Shown: piece by piece, positions 16,282 through 23,181 of the stretch
How positions within the stretch are numbered: the first letter of the stretch is position 1
Layout: every line of letters begins with the position of its first letter
Source: DASXRU01 sp039933315
GTDB taxonomy: Bacteria; Acidobacteriota; Blastocatellia; Pyrinomonadales; Pyrinomonadaceae
Reading direction: 5' to 3'
DNA length: 29,691 bases
Assembly: GCA_039933315.1 (NCBI GenBank)
Contig: JBDTOI010000035.1
Location: 1 to 29,691, forward strand
The notes under the pieces: generated by a model
Database searches by the model: none
The model's input: the letters and a program-made list of their open reading frames with translations, nothing else
Told to the model about the DNA's origin: nothing
Made by a program: the position numbers and the translations under genes

Positions 16282-17406
16282 TCAAACCGCTGCTGTCTTT
16301 ACACAAACCACCGGTGGCAGACCTTCCTCCATCATGCGCCAGGAATCGCCGGCGTCGCTTGAACCAAACAATTTGCCGTTCCGCGTTCCGAAATAAACGC
16401 CGGTGGGATTCATTTCGTCGGCTGACATCCCATCGCGCAGGACTGTCTCAAACGCGTTCTCCTGCGGCAAGCCGTTCGTGAGCGCTTCCCAACTGTCGCC
16501 CGCATTCCGCGTGCGATATACGCGCAGCTTTGCTTCAGGCGTACAGCGAAACTCGTCCGACTCCAACGGGATGATATAGGCGCTGTCGGCCTGGTTATGG
16601 TCAACGACCATGGCGAAGCCAAAATCCGAAGGCACTCCATTGGCGATGTCTGTCCATGAATCAGCACCATCGTCGCTGCGATAGAGCCCCCAGTGGTTTT
16701 GCAAAAACATGCGTTTCGGATTAGATGGATGCGAAACGATCTTGTGTACGCACTGCCCAAACTCGGGATACTGCTGATCGGGAGGCATGAATTGAGCGCG
16801 CACACCAACATTCCTCACGTCCCACGTCGCTCCGCCGTCGTCTGTGCGATAGACGCCGCCGGTCGATATCGCAATGTGCATGCGTTTGGCGTTCGTCGGA
16901 TCTGGCAGAATCGTGTGCAGGCAGAGCCCGCCGCCGCCCGGCTGCCATTGCGGACGGTGCGGATGATCGTAAAGACCCTGGACCAGCAACCAGTTTGCCC
17001 CGGCATCGTCTGATCTGAACAACGCCGCCGGCTCTACACCGCAATAGAGCGTGTCCGCTTGCTCAGAGTTTCCCAACTCGATTTGCCAGATTTGTTTTAG
17101 CGCGCTCTCAGTTTCTTCGGGAAACTTTATGTTGTAGGCCTCCGGCTCGCTCCAGCTTTGGCCGAAATCATCGGTGGAGCTGAGGTAGGAACCCCAGTGA
17201 GGGCTGTTAACCGCCGCCCACAGACGACTGCGACCATCGCGATTGTCATAAGCCATCGCGTAGATGGCGCGACCGGGAAAATAAGGCCCGCCCACTTCCC
17301 AATTGTTTCGAGCAGCATCGGCGCGCATGACAAAGGCGCCCTTCATAGTGCCGACGAGAAGCAACGCATCACCGGCATTCGGCTTGACATGGTTTGGCTT
17401 AGGCAT
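16282..17406 (-). CDS. Asp-box (BNR) beta-propeller, sialidase-like protein
   Basis: 374 residues with six Asp-box motifs of the form S-x-D-x-G-x-x-W at about 77-85, 131-139, 187-195, 243-251, 298-306 and 349-356, spaced as the blades of a six-bladed propeller. The family is annotated as exo-alpha-sialidase or WD40/YVTN/BNR-like, but sialidase catalytic residues (arginine triad, FRIP) are not evident, so enzymatic activity is doubtful. No signal peptide is visible, which suggests a cytoplasmic protein. The start at 17406 has GGAG about 10 nt upstream. A MoaD-like gene follows. Confidence 0.82.
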   Translation of the reverse strand: MPKPNHVKPNAGDALLLVGTMKGAFVMRADAARNNWEVGGPYFPGRAIYAMAYDNRDGRSRLWAAVNSPHWGSYLSSTDDFGQSWSEPEAYNIKFPEETESALKQIWQIELGNSEQADTLYCGVEPAALFRSDDAGANWLLVQGLYDHPHRPQWQPGGGGLCLHTILPDPTNAKRMHIAISTGGVYRTDDGGATWDVRNVGVRAQFMPPDQQYPEFGQCVHKIVSHPSNPKRMFLQNHWGLYRSDDGADSWTDIANGVPSDFGFAMVVDHNQADSAYIIPLESDEFRCTPEAKLRVYRTRNAGDSWEALTNGLPQENAFETVLRDGMSADEMNPTGVYFGTRNGKLFGSSDAGDSWRMMEEGLPPVVCVKTAAV

Positions 17407-17570
17407 CAGGGAAACTCCAGACGTAAATTATTTGCCGGATTATAAAGAAATGCTTACGAAGCGCAAAGGGGCGTTTATTCAGGTAGTGTCTAAATTCAAT
17501 TTCTTAGCCTTCCTTCCCTTCCCCTTGGGAGGGGATATGAAGCGAGCAGCCGCAAATCAGGACGCCACCT

Positions 17571-18236
17571 TTATTCAAACTGTCTTTTGAAATCCTCGAA
17601 CTGTTTTTGCAGCCCGGCAACTTCGCTTCGCAGACTCTCCACTTCCTGCTCGAGCTTTTGGACTTTATCCGGGTCGGCGCGGCTGGTTCTAATCGATCTG
17701 AGTGACTGTTCTCCTTCGGGCATGGCCTCAATCGCAACCTCTCCGGAAAGGAGATGGGCGAAACGAGCTTCTTTTTGTCCCGCCTGACGCGGCAGCCGTA
17801 TGACCAGAGGTTCCGGCTCCCGCGAAATCAGCGTGTTTAGCGTGGACTCAGCTTCTTCCAAGCCGGAAAACTCGTAAATCCGCGCCGCGCTACCTCGAAG
17901 TTCGCCTATCGTCTGCGGGCCGCGGAGCATCAGCGTGCACATTAATGCCAGCTCGGGGTGCGTCAGATGCAAAACTTCCGGCATAACATGCTTATATTTC
18001 GGCACGCGGCTGGTGCTGCCGTAATAGACGTAAACGAGGTTCTTCTCGCGCAGGCTCTCCACGGCTTCGCCGACTGTGGCCTCGTCGAATGAAGTGACGG
18101 GATACCGGTTGTTCTTCTGGTTGCAGGCGAGCGTGAGGGAATTTAAGGTCAGTGGGTAGTACTCAGGTGTGGTCACCTGCTTCTCAATCAGGGAACCGAG
18201 CACTCGTACTTCGACATCGTTCAGCATTGTCGGCAT
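17571..18236 (-). CDS. YceH family protein (DUF480)
   Basis: 221 residues. Residues 4-170 match YceH/DUF480, two winged-helix domains: LNDVEVRVLGSLIEKQVTTP, YYPLTLNSLTLACNQKNNR, VPKYKHVMPEVLHL, ELALMCTLMLRGPQT and LPRQAGQKEARFAHLL. Residues 185-221 form a coiled coil with regular leucine and glutamate spacing (VQKLEQEVESLRSEVAGLQK). The cellular role is unknown. The start lies 6 nt after the preceding stop, so it is probably cotranscribed and translationally dependent. ATG at codon 4 (MLND) is an alternative start. Confidence 0.9.
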   Translation of the reverse strand: MPTMLNDVEVRVLGSLIEKQVTTPEYYPLTLNSLTLACNQKNNRYPVTSFDEATVGEAVESLREKNLVYVYYGSTSRVPKYKHVMPEVLHLTHPELALMCTLMLRGPQTIGELRGSAARIYEFSGLEEAESTLNTLISREPEPLVIRLPRQAGQKEARFAHLLSGEVAIEAMPEGEQSLRSIRTSRADPDKVQKLEQEVESLRSEVAGLQKQFEDFKRQFE

Positions 18237-18242
18237 GAGAGC

Positions 18243-18620
18243 TTATTTCCAATCCCGGCCGTCCGTAGACAGCTCAACAGCGCTTCCTTTTCTTCGGATC
18301 AACATCCCCACTTGAGCGCGTTCGAATACAGCAGAGGAGACCACCACCTGAAATTGCTCGCCAGTCTTTGCTTTAATAAGAAGGTGTTTTGATACCCAGG
18401 TTCCCTGCTCTGACTCATGATTCGTAACGTACTTGTCCAACACCTGTCCTTCGTAATCAGCGCGATACGGACCCGTTAAGGTCGATCTTTGGTAACAGGT
18501 GGCAATCGCGCCGCCCAAAACCAGAACCATTACGACACCGAAGAGCACTATGGTTACCTTCGTGCGTAGTGGCGTGGTGGCCTCCATCGAACCAGCGTTA
18601 TGCTTCTGCTTCTTCTTCAT
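18243..18620 (-). CDS. Small single-pass membrane protein, unknown
   Basis: 125 residues. A lysine-rich start (MKKKQKH) is followed by one membrane helix (about 23-42), then a predicted periplasmic beta-rich domain ending in DGRDWK. No family recognised. It sits 8 nt after the DNPH1-like gene and 6 nt before yceH, so it belongs to that operon. The sequence AGGA lies only 1-2 nt before the ATG, too close to be ideal; the internal ATG at 18587 is an alternative. Confidence 0.65.
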   Translation of the reverse strand: MKKKQKHNAGSMEATTPLRTKVTIVLFGVVMVLVLGGAIATCYQRSTLTGPYRADYEGQVLDKYVTNHESEQGTWVSKHLLIKAKTGEQFQVVVSSAVFERAQVGMLIRRKGSAVELSTDGRDWK

Positions 18621-18628
18621 TTCCTACG

Positions 18629-19051
18629 CTATTTCCCGCGAAGGAATCCATCCAGAGTTTCTTTCAAATCCGCCGGGCTTTGATACTCGCGCACGGTCAG
18701 CGCATTGCTGCCGGCGATCATCGCCGAGAGGGATCGTGCGTTGCCACCGTTGGCTGGCCGGTACAGGCACAGCACCGGCGTCCCCCATTCGGTCGCCTTC
18801 CCGATTTCGTATCCTACGCCCAGGCTCGGTGTCGTGACTTCGGCCACCAGATAATCTGCGGCCTTGAGCCAGGCTAGATCCCGATCATGAATTTTTTCGT
18901 CACCTATGTCCTGGCCCAGGACGCCTAACTCGGTATCGGCGACATGTTCGGTGAGAACTTCCCCGTATTGCTGCAGCTCTCGAACAATTTCGTGGTACAG
19001 GTCGGCGTCACCGCGCCCGCCGCGAATCGACCCTGCAAAATAGATTTTCAT
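18629..19051 (-). CDS. 2'-deoxynucleoside 5'-phosphate N-hydrolase (DNPH1/Rcl-like)
   Basis: 140-residue enzyme of the nucleoside 2-deoxyribosyltransferase superfamily. The N-terminus MKIYFAGSIRGGRGDADLY and the segments VLTEHV, DLAWL, VAEVTTPSLGVGYE and LCLYRP closely follow vertebrate DNPH1, which cleaves the N-glycosidic bond of deoxynucleotides such as hydroxymethyl-dUMP. D58, E71 and E82 have the same spacing (13 and 11) as human D80, E93 and E104. I start at ATG 19051; the longer frame up to 19366 runs antisense through repeat DNA and the egtB end and is rejected. A palindromic repeat ends 12 nt upstream of the ATG. It sits between egtB and a membrane-protein gene. Confidence 0.87.
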   Translation of the reverse strand: MKIYFAGSIRGGRGDADLYHEIVRELQQYGEVLTEHVADTELGVLGQDIGDEKIHDRDLAWLKAADYLVAEVTTPSLGVGYEIGKATEWGTPVLCLYRPANGGNARSLSAMIAGSNALTVREYQSPADLKETLDGFLRGK

Positions 19052-19063
19052 CGGCGCCTGATT

Positions 19064-19149
19064 GTAGGGGTGGCACTCCGTGGCCGCCCCTTTTACACCA
19101 AGAGGGCGCATTGCGTCAGATAGGGGCGGCCACGGAGTGCCGCCCCTAC
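19064..19149. repeat. Paired-arm repeat, GTAGGGGCGGCACTCCGTGG family
   Basis: Arms 19064-19091 and 19122-19149 are inverted copies with one mismatch around a 30-nt spacer. The unit fills the egtB-DNPH1 gap and supplies the TAG stop codon of egtB (19146-19148). Confidence 0.85.
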
Positions 19150-20540
19150 AAGTCCTTTGCACAGCGAAATCCGGAGACCATCCAGCGTTCGTGGGCATGG
19201 AAGAAGTTCCGGTAAGTGGAGCGGATGTGCAACTGCGGCGTAGCATATGAGCCACCGCGAAGGACCTTCTGGTTAACGAACCATTTATCGTTGTATTCGT
19301 CGAACTCGGATTTGAAGCCGGGATAAGGGACATAATCCGAAGTCGTCCATTCCCACACATCGCCAATCAACTGTTGGCACCCATTAACATTCTGGCCGGT
19401 GGGGAACGCGCCAATCGGCGCCGGGCTCCAGAGGCCGTTCTCGAACAAATTAGCCTTCGATAGATCGATTGCCTCGTCGCCCCAGGGAAATAATTGGCGA
19501 GCTGCTCCCAGGCCCGCAGCCTTTTCCCACTCAGCCTCCGTGGGCAGGCGTTTGCCCGCCCATTTTGCGAAAGCTGATGCTTCATAAAAACTGACGTGGG
19601 ATACGGGTTCGGTGGCTTTGCTTGATGCGGGATGCAGGCCGGGAAAGCCGCGAATCATCCACTCGCCATCATGCAGTTCCCAGTAGAGCGGCGCCTGCCA
19701 ATGTTCGCGGTTGACTGCCTCCCAGCCTTCGGAAAACCACCAGCGAAAGTCCTGATAGCCACCGTCGTTCATGAACTCAAGATAGTCGCCATTGCTCACC
19801 GGTGCGCGATCCAGGGCGAAGTTTTGCAGGAAAACCTGGTGCGCCGGCTTTTCGTTGTCGAAAGCGAAGTCGTAGTTCCTGTCGCCGCTTTGGCCGCTGT
19901 TCGTTGAATGGTTAGAGCGCTCCCTGACGGTCGGGCTTCTGCCTGGGGAGCCGTAGCCCAACCAGTAGAGGCCTCCTTCGAACTCGGCCATGCCTTCAAC
20001 GTTTGCGACTGATACCGGGGCCGGCTTAAGGGGCGCGTTGAACTGATCGCAAAGCAAATGCTTGATGTCGTAAACCAGTAACTCCTGGTGCTGCATCTCG
20101 TGCTCGAGTCCAAGCCGCACCAGTGACTGTATGGTTTCCCGATTCGGAAGACCGTCGAGCGAATCCAGGAACCGCGACATCTGTTCATCGACATGATCGC
20201 GGTACGCGACCGTCTCACGAACCGTCGGGCGAGACTTGGTACCCCGTTTCTGCCGCTCGATGCGGGCGCCAAAGCCTTCATAATAGGAGTTGAAATAGAA
20301 GAGGTAGTCTTCAGAGTAAACTTTGTATCCAGGTTGGTGAGCACGCAGCACGGTTTCGAAAAACCATGAGGTGTGGCCGATGTGCCAGCGGGGCGGGCTC
20401 ATAAACTCCGCGGTCTGAATCACATAGTCTTCAATCTCCAGCGGCGCCACAATCTGCATCGTGCGTGCGCGGACGTCCTTGAAGAGCGCGCTGATGGAGC
20501 GCACCTGGTTTGACGGCATTTCCTGTATTCTTGAAGCCAT
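19146..20540 (-). CDS. egtB: Hercynine oxygenase, EgtB-type sulfoxide synthase
   Basis: 464 residues. Residues 18-165 are a DinB-like helical bundle with iron ligands expected in HIGHTSWF (H56) and HEMQHQE (H147, H151). Residues about 185-464 are an FGE-sulfatase/C-type-lectin fold with YEASAFAKWAGKRLPTEAEWE, NVNGCQQLIGDVWEWT, KVLRGGSYATP and the C-terminal RSTYRNFFHAHERWMVSGFR. The enzyme couples oxygen, hercynine and a thiol to form a sulfoxide. The adjacent tyrosines Y86-Y87 (FNSYYEGFG) resemble the Tyr pair described in the acidobacterial Chloracidobacterium EgtB, which accepts cysteine; that match is from memory. selD ends 25 nt upstream on the same strand. A SenA (selenoneine synthase) role is considered in the findings. 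Confidence 0.92.
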   Translation of the reverse strand: MASRIQEMPSNQVRSISALFKDVRARTMQIVAPLEIEDYVIQTAEFMSPPRWHIGHTSWFFETVLRAHQPGYKVYSEDYLFYFNSYYEGFGARIERQKRGTKSRPTVRETVAYRDHVDEQMSRFLDSLDGLPNRETIQSLVRLGLEHEMQHQELLVYDIKHLLCDQFNAPLKPAPVSVANVEGMAEFEGGLYWLGYGSPGRSPTVRERSNHSTNSGQSGDRNYDFAFDNEKPAHQVFLQNFALDRAPVSNGDYLEFMNDGGYQDFRWWFSEGWEAVNREHWQAPLYWELHDGEWMIRGFPGLHPASSKATEPVSHVSFYEASAFAKWAGKRLPTEAEWEKAAGLGAARQLFPWGDEAIDLSKANLFENGLWSPAPIGAFPTGQNVNGCQQLIGDVWEWTTSDYVPYPGFKSEFDEYNDKWFVNQKVLRGGSYATPQLHIRSTYRNFFHAHERWMVSGFRCAKDL

Positions 20541-20565
20541 TATCTAGCCATTATCTATCCGGGAA

Positions 20566-21597
20566 TTATCGCACCTCGATCGAGTGCTCCCGCCTTTCCT
20601 TAATGCAACCAATTATACCGGCTTGCGAATAATTCTCGCGCAGGCGGGCGAGCAAAGCGGGCGCCCGATCCTGCGAAACCGCAATCAACATCCCTCCCGC
20701 CGTCTGCGGGTCGAACAACAACTTAACCAGATCCTTGTCCACAGACTCGTGAATTTCAATGTCCTCTCCTACGTAGGCACGATTTGTCTTGTCACCACTG
20801 GTCAACATGCCCGCGGTTGCCAACTCCAGGGCCCCATCGAGCAGCGGCACAGCGCCGGGCTCGATCTGTATCGTAACGTTGCTGGCCCTGGCCATTTCCC
20901 AGGCGTGGCCAAGCAGGGAGAACCCCGTCACGTCCGTTGCGCCTTTTACGTCAAACTCTCTCATCGCCTCTGCGGCATACTTTCCGGGTGTCAACATGGT
21001 TTCTACTGAACCGGCGGCGACCGGATCACTGGCCTTGCCCCATTTGATGCCGGTGGAAATCACACCGGTACCGATTGGTTTTGTCAGAATAAGTGCATCG
21101 CCCACCTGCGCACCCGCGTTAGTGGCGATCTTCCGGGGGTCGATCACTCCCGTAACGGAATACCCAAACATGATCTGCTGGTTATCGACACTGTGGCCAC
21201 CAATCAGCGTCACCCCGTACTGGTTCAACGTCTCCTGCCCACCGCGCATGATCTCGCCAAGAATTGCCGGATCGACTCCCTTCTTTGGGAAACAGGTAAT
21301 CGCCATGGCGGTCAGCGGCGTGCCGGCCATCGCCCAGACGTCGTTGATCGAGTTGAGGGCGGCGATGCGTCCGTAATCGTAGGGATCGTCCACGATTGGT
21401 GTGAAAAAATCCACCGTCTGGACAATCGCCAGGTCGTCGCGCAGGCGGTAAACTCCCGCGTCGTCGGCTTTATCGAAACCGACAATCAGGTTTTCATCAA
21501 AAGGCTGTTTAGGTAGCCCGCTCAAGACCTGAGCGAGTATGCCGGGGTCAAGCTTAGCCGCTCAACCAGAGCACGCGACCATTTCGGTCAGACGCAT
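20566..21597 (-). CDS. selD: Selenide, water dikinase SelD with active-site selenocysteine (in-frame TGA)
   Basis: Makes selenophosphate from selenide and ATP, the selenium donor for selenocysteine. The true start is ATG 21597, with AGGAGAG about 9 nt upstream. The frame then reads MRLTEMVACSG-U-AAKLDPG, with TGA at codon 12 (21562-21564), and continues through the TTG at 21525 that an ordinary ORF caller would take as start. U12 and K15 correspond to Cys17 and Lys20 of E. coli SelD. Metal-binding candidates are D45/D46, D63, D86 and D222 (GATDVTGFSLLGH). LTKPIGTG (172-179) is also typical. Total 343 residues, the usual family length. A SECIS hairpin follows the TGA. Recoding implies that selA, selB and selC exist elsewhere in the genome. 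egtB lies 25 nt downstream. Confidence 0.95.
21517..21537 (-). promoter_or_regulatory. Bacterial SECIS element of selD
   Basis: On the minus strand the stem CTCGCTCA / TGAGCGGG (8 bp, one G-U pair) closes the 5-nt loop GGTCT. The loop starts 33 nt after the TGA, inside the 16-37 nt window usually accepted for bacterial SECIS. The loop GGUCU is the same as in the E. coli fdhF SECIS recognised by SelB, as I recall it. Confidence 0.8.
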
Positions 21598-21707
21598 TTT
21601 GATTCTCTCCTTTCATATGCCAACGGGCCACGCAGTAGAAACATCTTTATAGCAAATGGTAACGCAAACTGTTAGTTTGCGCGCGTGGGTGGGGTGTCTT
21701 AATTTGG

Positions 21708-21870
21708 GCAACAATATACTTGGCTCATCAATGTCCGACATGCTTCAGCTTGTCGTCTAGCTTGGGAACTCTCAATGTGGGACGTTACGGGTAGTATCAT
21801 TGCTGAGTGTTTGCGAATCACGACGACAAGCTAAAGCATGTCGGACATTGATGAGCCAGTATATTGTTAC
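21708..21870. mobile_element. MITE-like element, GGCTCATCAATGTCCGACAT family
   Basis: Long terminal inverted repeats: TTGGCTCATCAATGTCCGAC continuing ATGCTTCAGCTTGTCGTC, mirrored by GACGACAAGCTAAAGCATG continuing TCGGACATTGATGAGCCA. The outer ends GCAACAATATAC/GTATATTGTTAC are also inverted. The 10-bp sequence CTTAATTTGG flanks both sides (21698-21707 and 21871-21880), as a target duplication would. It has no coding capacity. A second copy starts at about 29638. Confidence 0.75.
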
Positions 21871-21873
21871 CTT

Positions 21874-22037
21874 AATTTGGAGTGCGCCGGCAGAGCGAAG
21901 CGGCGACGGCGCTTTGGATTGGCCAGTTTTCTACCACTCAAGCACCACCTGAACTCTCAAGTACCTTTCGGCTTGAGGAAATGCTTACTGGCCTATCCAA
22001 AGCGGTGTCGCTCCGCTTGCCACCGCACTCCAAATTA
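21874..22037. repeat. Paired-arm repeat element, GGAGTGCGCCGGC family, interrupted at its left end
   Basis: The left arm 21874-21917 and right arm 21997-22037 match the element at 6605-6769. The right end CCAAATTAAGACA is the inverse of TGTCTTAATTTGG found at 21695-21707, on the far side of the MITE-like element, so the latter appears inserted in this one. Confidence 0.75.
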
Positions 22038-22105
22038 AGACAGTACTTCGCAAACTAACAGTTTGGGTTACGTTCCAACCGCCGGCCTGTAATTAATCGG
22101 TTAGC

Positions 22106-23002
22106 ATGAAAGCCAGTGGAAAGATTCGCATCGGCCCTGCCGGTTGGTCCTACAAAGACTGGAAGGGCATCGTTTACCCTCCATCCTTCGGTTCGGACTT
22201 TGATCCGCTGGCTTACCTCGCGCAGTTTTTCGACACGATTGAGATTAACAGCAGCTTTTACCGGTCACCCGCGGAGAAGACCGCAAAATCCTGGGCCGCG
22301 CGGGTGGCGCAGAATCCGGACTTCCGCTTTACCGCCAAGTTGAACAAGGTGTTTACCCACGCCCGCGGTAAAGCCACGGCAAGTGACGAGAAAGAGTTTC
22401 GCCTGGGGATTGATCCGCTGGCGGAATCAGGGAAACTGGGCGCAATCCTGATCCAGTTTCCCTGGTCTTTCAAGAATGAGATGGAGGATCGGCAGTATCT
22501 CATTCAGTTACTGCAGCGATTCAAGGAATATCCCCTGGTGGTTGAGCTGCGTCATGCCACGTGGAACAGTCCGACTATCTATCAGACTCTGGAAGATCTG
22601 GGCGTTGGGTTCTGCAACATTGACCAGCCCCTGTTTTCGAAATCCATCAAGCCCTCAGCCACCAGCACCTCAATGGTTGGATACGTGCGTTTGCATGGGC
22701 GTAATTACCAGAACTGGTTTCGCGAAGAGGCCGGCGTGGAAGAGCGCTACGATTACCTCTATTCGCCTGAGGAACTCGACCCCTGGGTGGACAGGATTAA
22801 AGAAGTGGCGAAGCAGACGAAGGAAACCTACGTGGTGACGAACAACCACTTTCGCGGACAGGCCGTAACTAACGCGCTGGAGGTAATGGCGTTAATCGAA
22901 GAAGAACCCGTCCCCGGGCCGGCCCAGCTGCTGGAAACTTATCCGCACCTAATCGAGTCGATTGTTCCTGACGCGGTACCCTATCAACCTTGGCTGTTTT
23001 GA
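22106..23002 (+). CDS. DUF72 (YecE-like) TIM-barrel protein
   Basis: 298 residues matching DUF72: IGPAGWSYKDWKGIVYPP (9-26), FFDTIEINSSFYRSP (41-55), FRFTAKLNKVFTHAR (73-87), GAILIQFPWSFKN, LVVELRHATWNS, GYVRLHGRNYQNW and ETYVVTNNHFRGQAVTNA. The fold is a TIM barrel with conserved acidic and aromatic residues. Biochemical function is unknown. It is divergent from selD across the repeat cluster. A terminator candidate follows. Confidence 0.92.
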   Translation: MKASGKIRIGPAGWSYKDWKGIVYPPSFGSDFDPLAYLAQFFDTIEINSSFYRSPAEKTAKSWAARVAQNPDFRFTAKLNKVFTHARGKATASDEKEFRLGIDPLAESGKLGAILIQFPWSFKNEMEDRQYLIQLLQRFKEYPLVVELRHATWNSPTIYQTLEDLGVGFCNIDQPLFSKSIKPSATSTSMVGYVRLHGRNYQNWFREEAGVEERYDYLYSPEELDPWVDRIKEVAKQTKETYVVTNNHFRGQAVTNALEVMALIEEEPVPGPAQLLETYPHLIESIVPDAVPYQPWLF

Positions 23003-23069
23003 ACTAGATGAAGTGGCGGCAGTTTTTATGGTTGCCCTCCGGCAGCTTAGCCCCCTAAGCTCTTCTCTG

Positions 23070-23093
23070 GGCTCGGTATGGGCCTTTCTTTTT
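23070..23093 (+). terminator. Rho-independent terminator candidate after DUF72
   Basis: GGCTC and GGGCC pair (one G-U) around the loop GGTAT, followed directly by TTTCTTTTT (23085-23093). A second hairpin, AGCTTAG/CTAAGCT, lies just upstream at 23044-23061. Confidence 0.5.
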
Positions 23094-23094
23094 G

Positions 23095-23181
23095 ATCTGA
23101 GATCTCAAATTTGAAATCTCAGATAGGAACAGGCCGTTTTCTTTTGCTTTCATCTGAGATCTCAAATTTGAGATTTCAAAT
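23095..23181. repeat. Two copies of a palindromic ATCTGAGATCTCAAATTTGA repeat
   Basis: Copies at 23095-23124 and 23152-23181 share their first 20 bases in direct orientation. Each is nearly self-complementary (ATCTGAGAT... to ...ATCTCAGAT). Confidence 0.75.

Larger units (their letters stand above)
21659..22072. repeat. Outermost inverted repeat of a nested repeat cluster
   Basis: GTAACGCAAACTGTTAGTTT (21659 on) is mirrored by CGCAAACTAACAGTTTGGGT (from about 22049). Each arm is also a hairpin (CGCAAACT/AGTTTGCG). Together they enclose the two elements listed next. The whole 508-base space between the divergent selD and DUF72 genes is repeat DNA; I see no gene in it. Confidence 0.75.

Noticed and set aside
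19052..19366. Extended N-terminus of the DNPH1-like protein
   Set aside because: It translates a repeat and the antisense-frame end of egtB. MKIYFAGSIRGGR is the normal family start.
20530..20552. Mini-ORF ATGGCTAGATAATGG overlapping the egtB start as a leader peptide
   Set aside because: A three-codon frame created by a short direct repeat (AGATAATGGCT) is easily chance; there is no attenuator-like structure to support it.
20566..21525. selD starting at TTG 21525
   Set aside because: It would lack the active-site Sec/Cys and Lys. The in-frame upstream ATG with Shine-Dalgarno and recoded TGA explains the sequence better.
21530..21564. Alternative SECIS stem TGAGCG/CGCTCA that includes the TGA itself
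   Set aside because: The pairing is possible and gives a loop with a G at position 2, but the loop would lie only 12 nt after the TGA, closer than bacterial SECIS elements allow. The GGUCU hairpin fits better.
23095..23181. Two near-identical palindromes as a minimal CRISPR array
   Set aside because: There are only two units with a 27-nt gap, both perfectly palindromic, and no cas gene; they are interspersed repeats.
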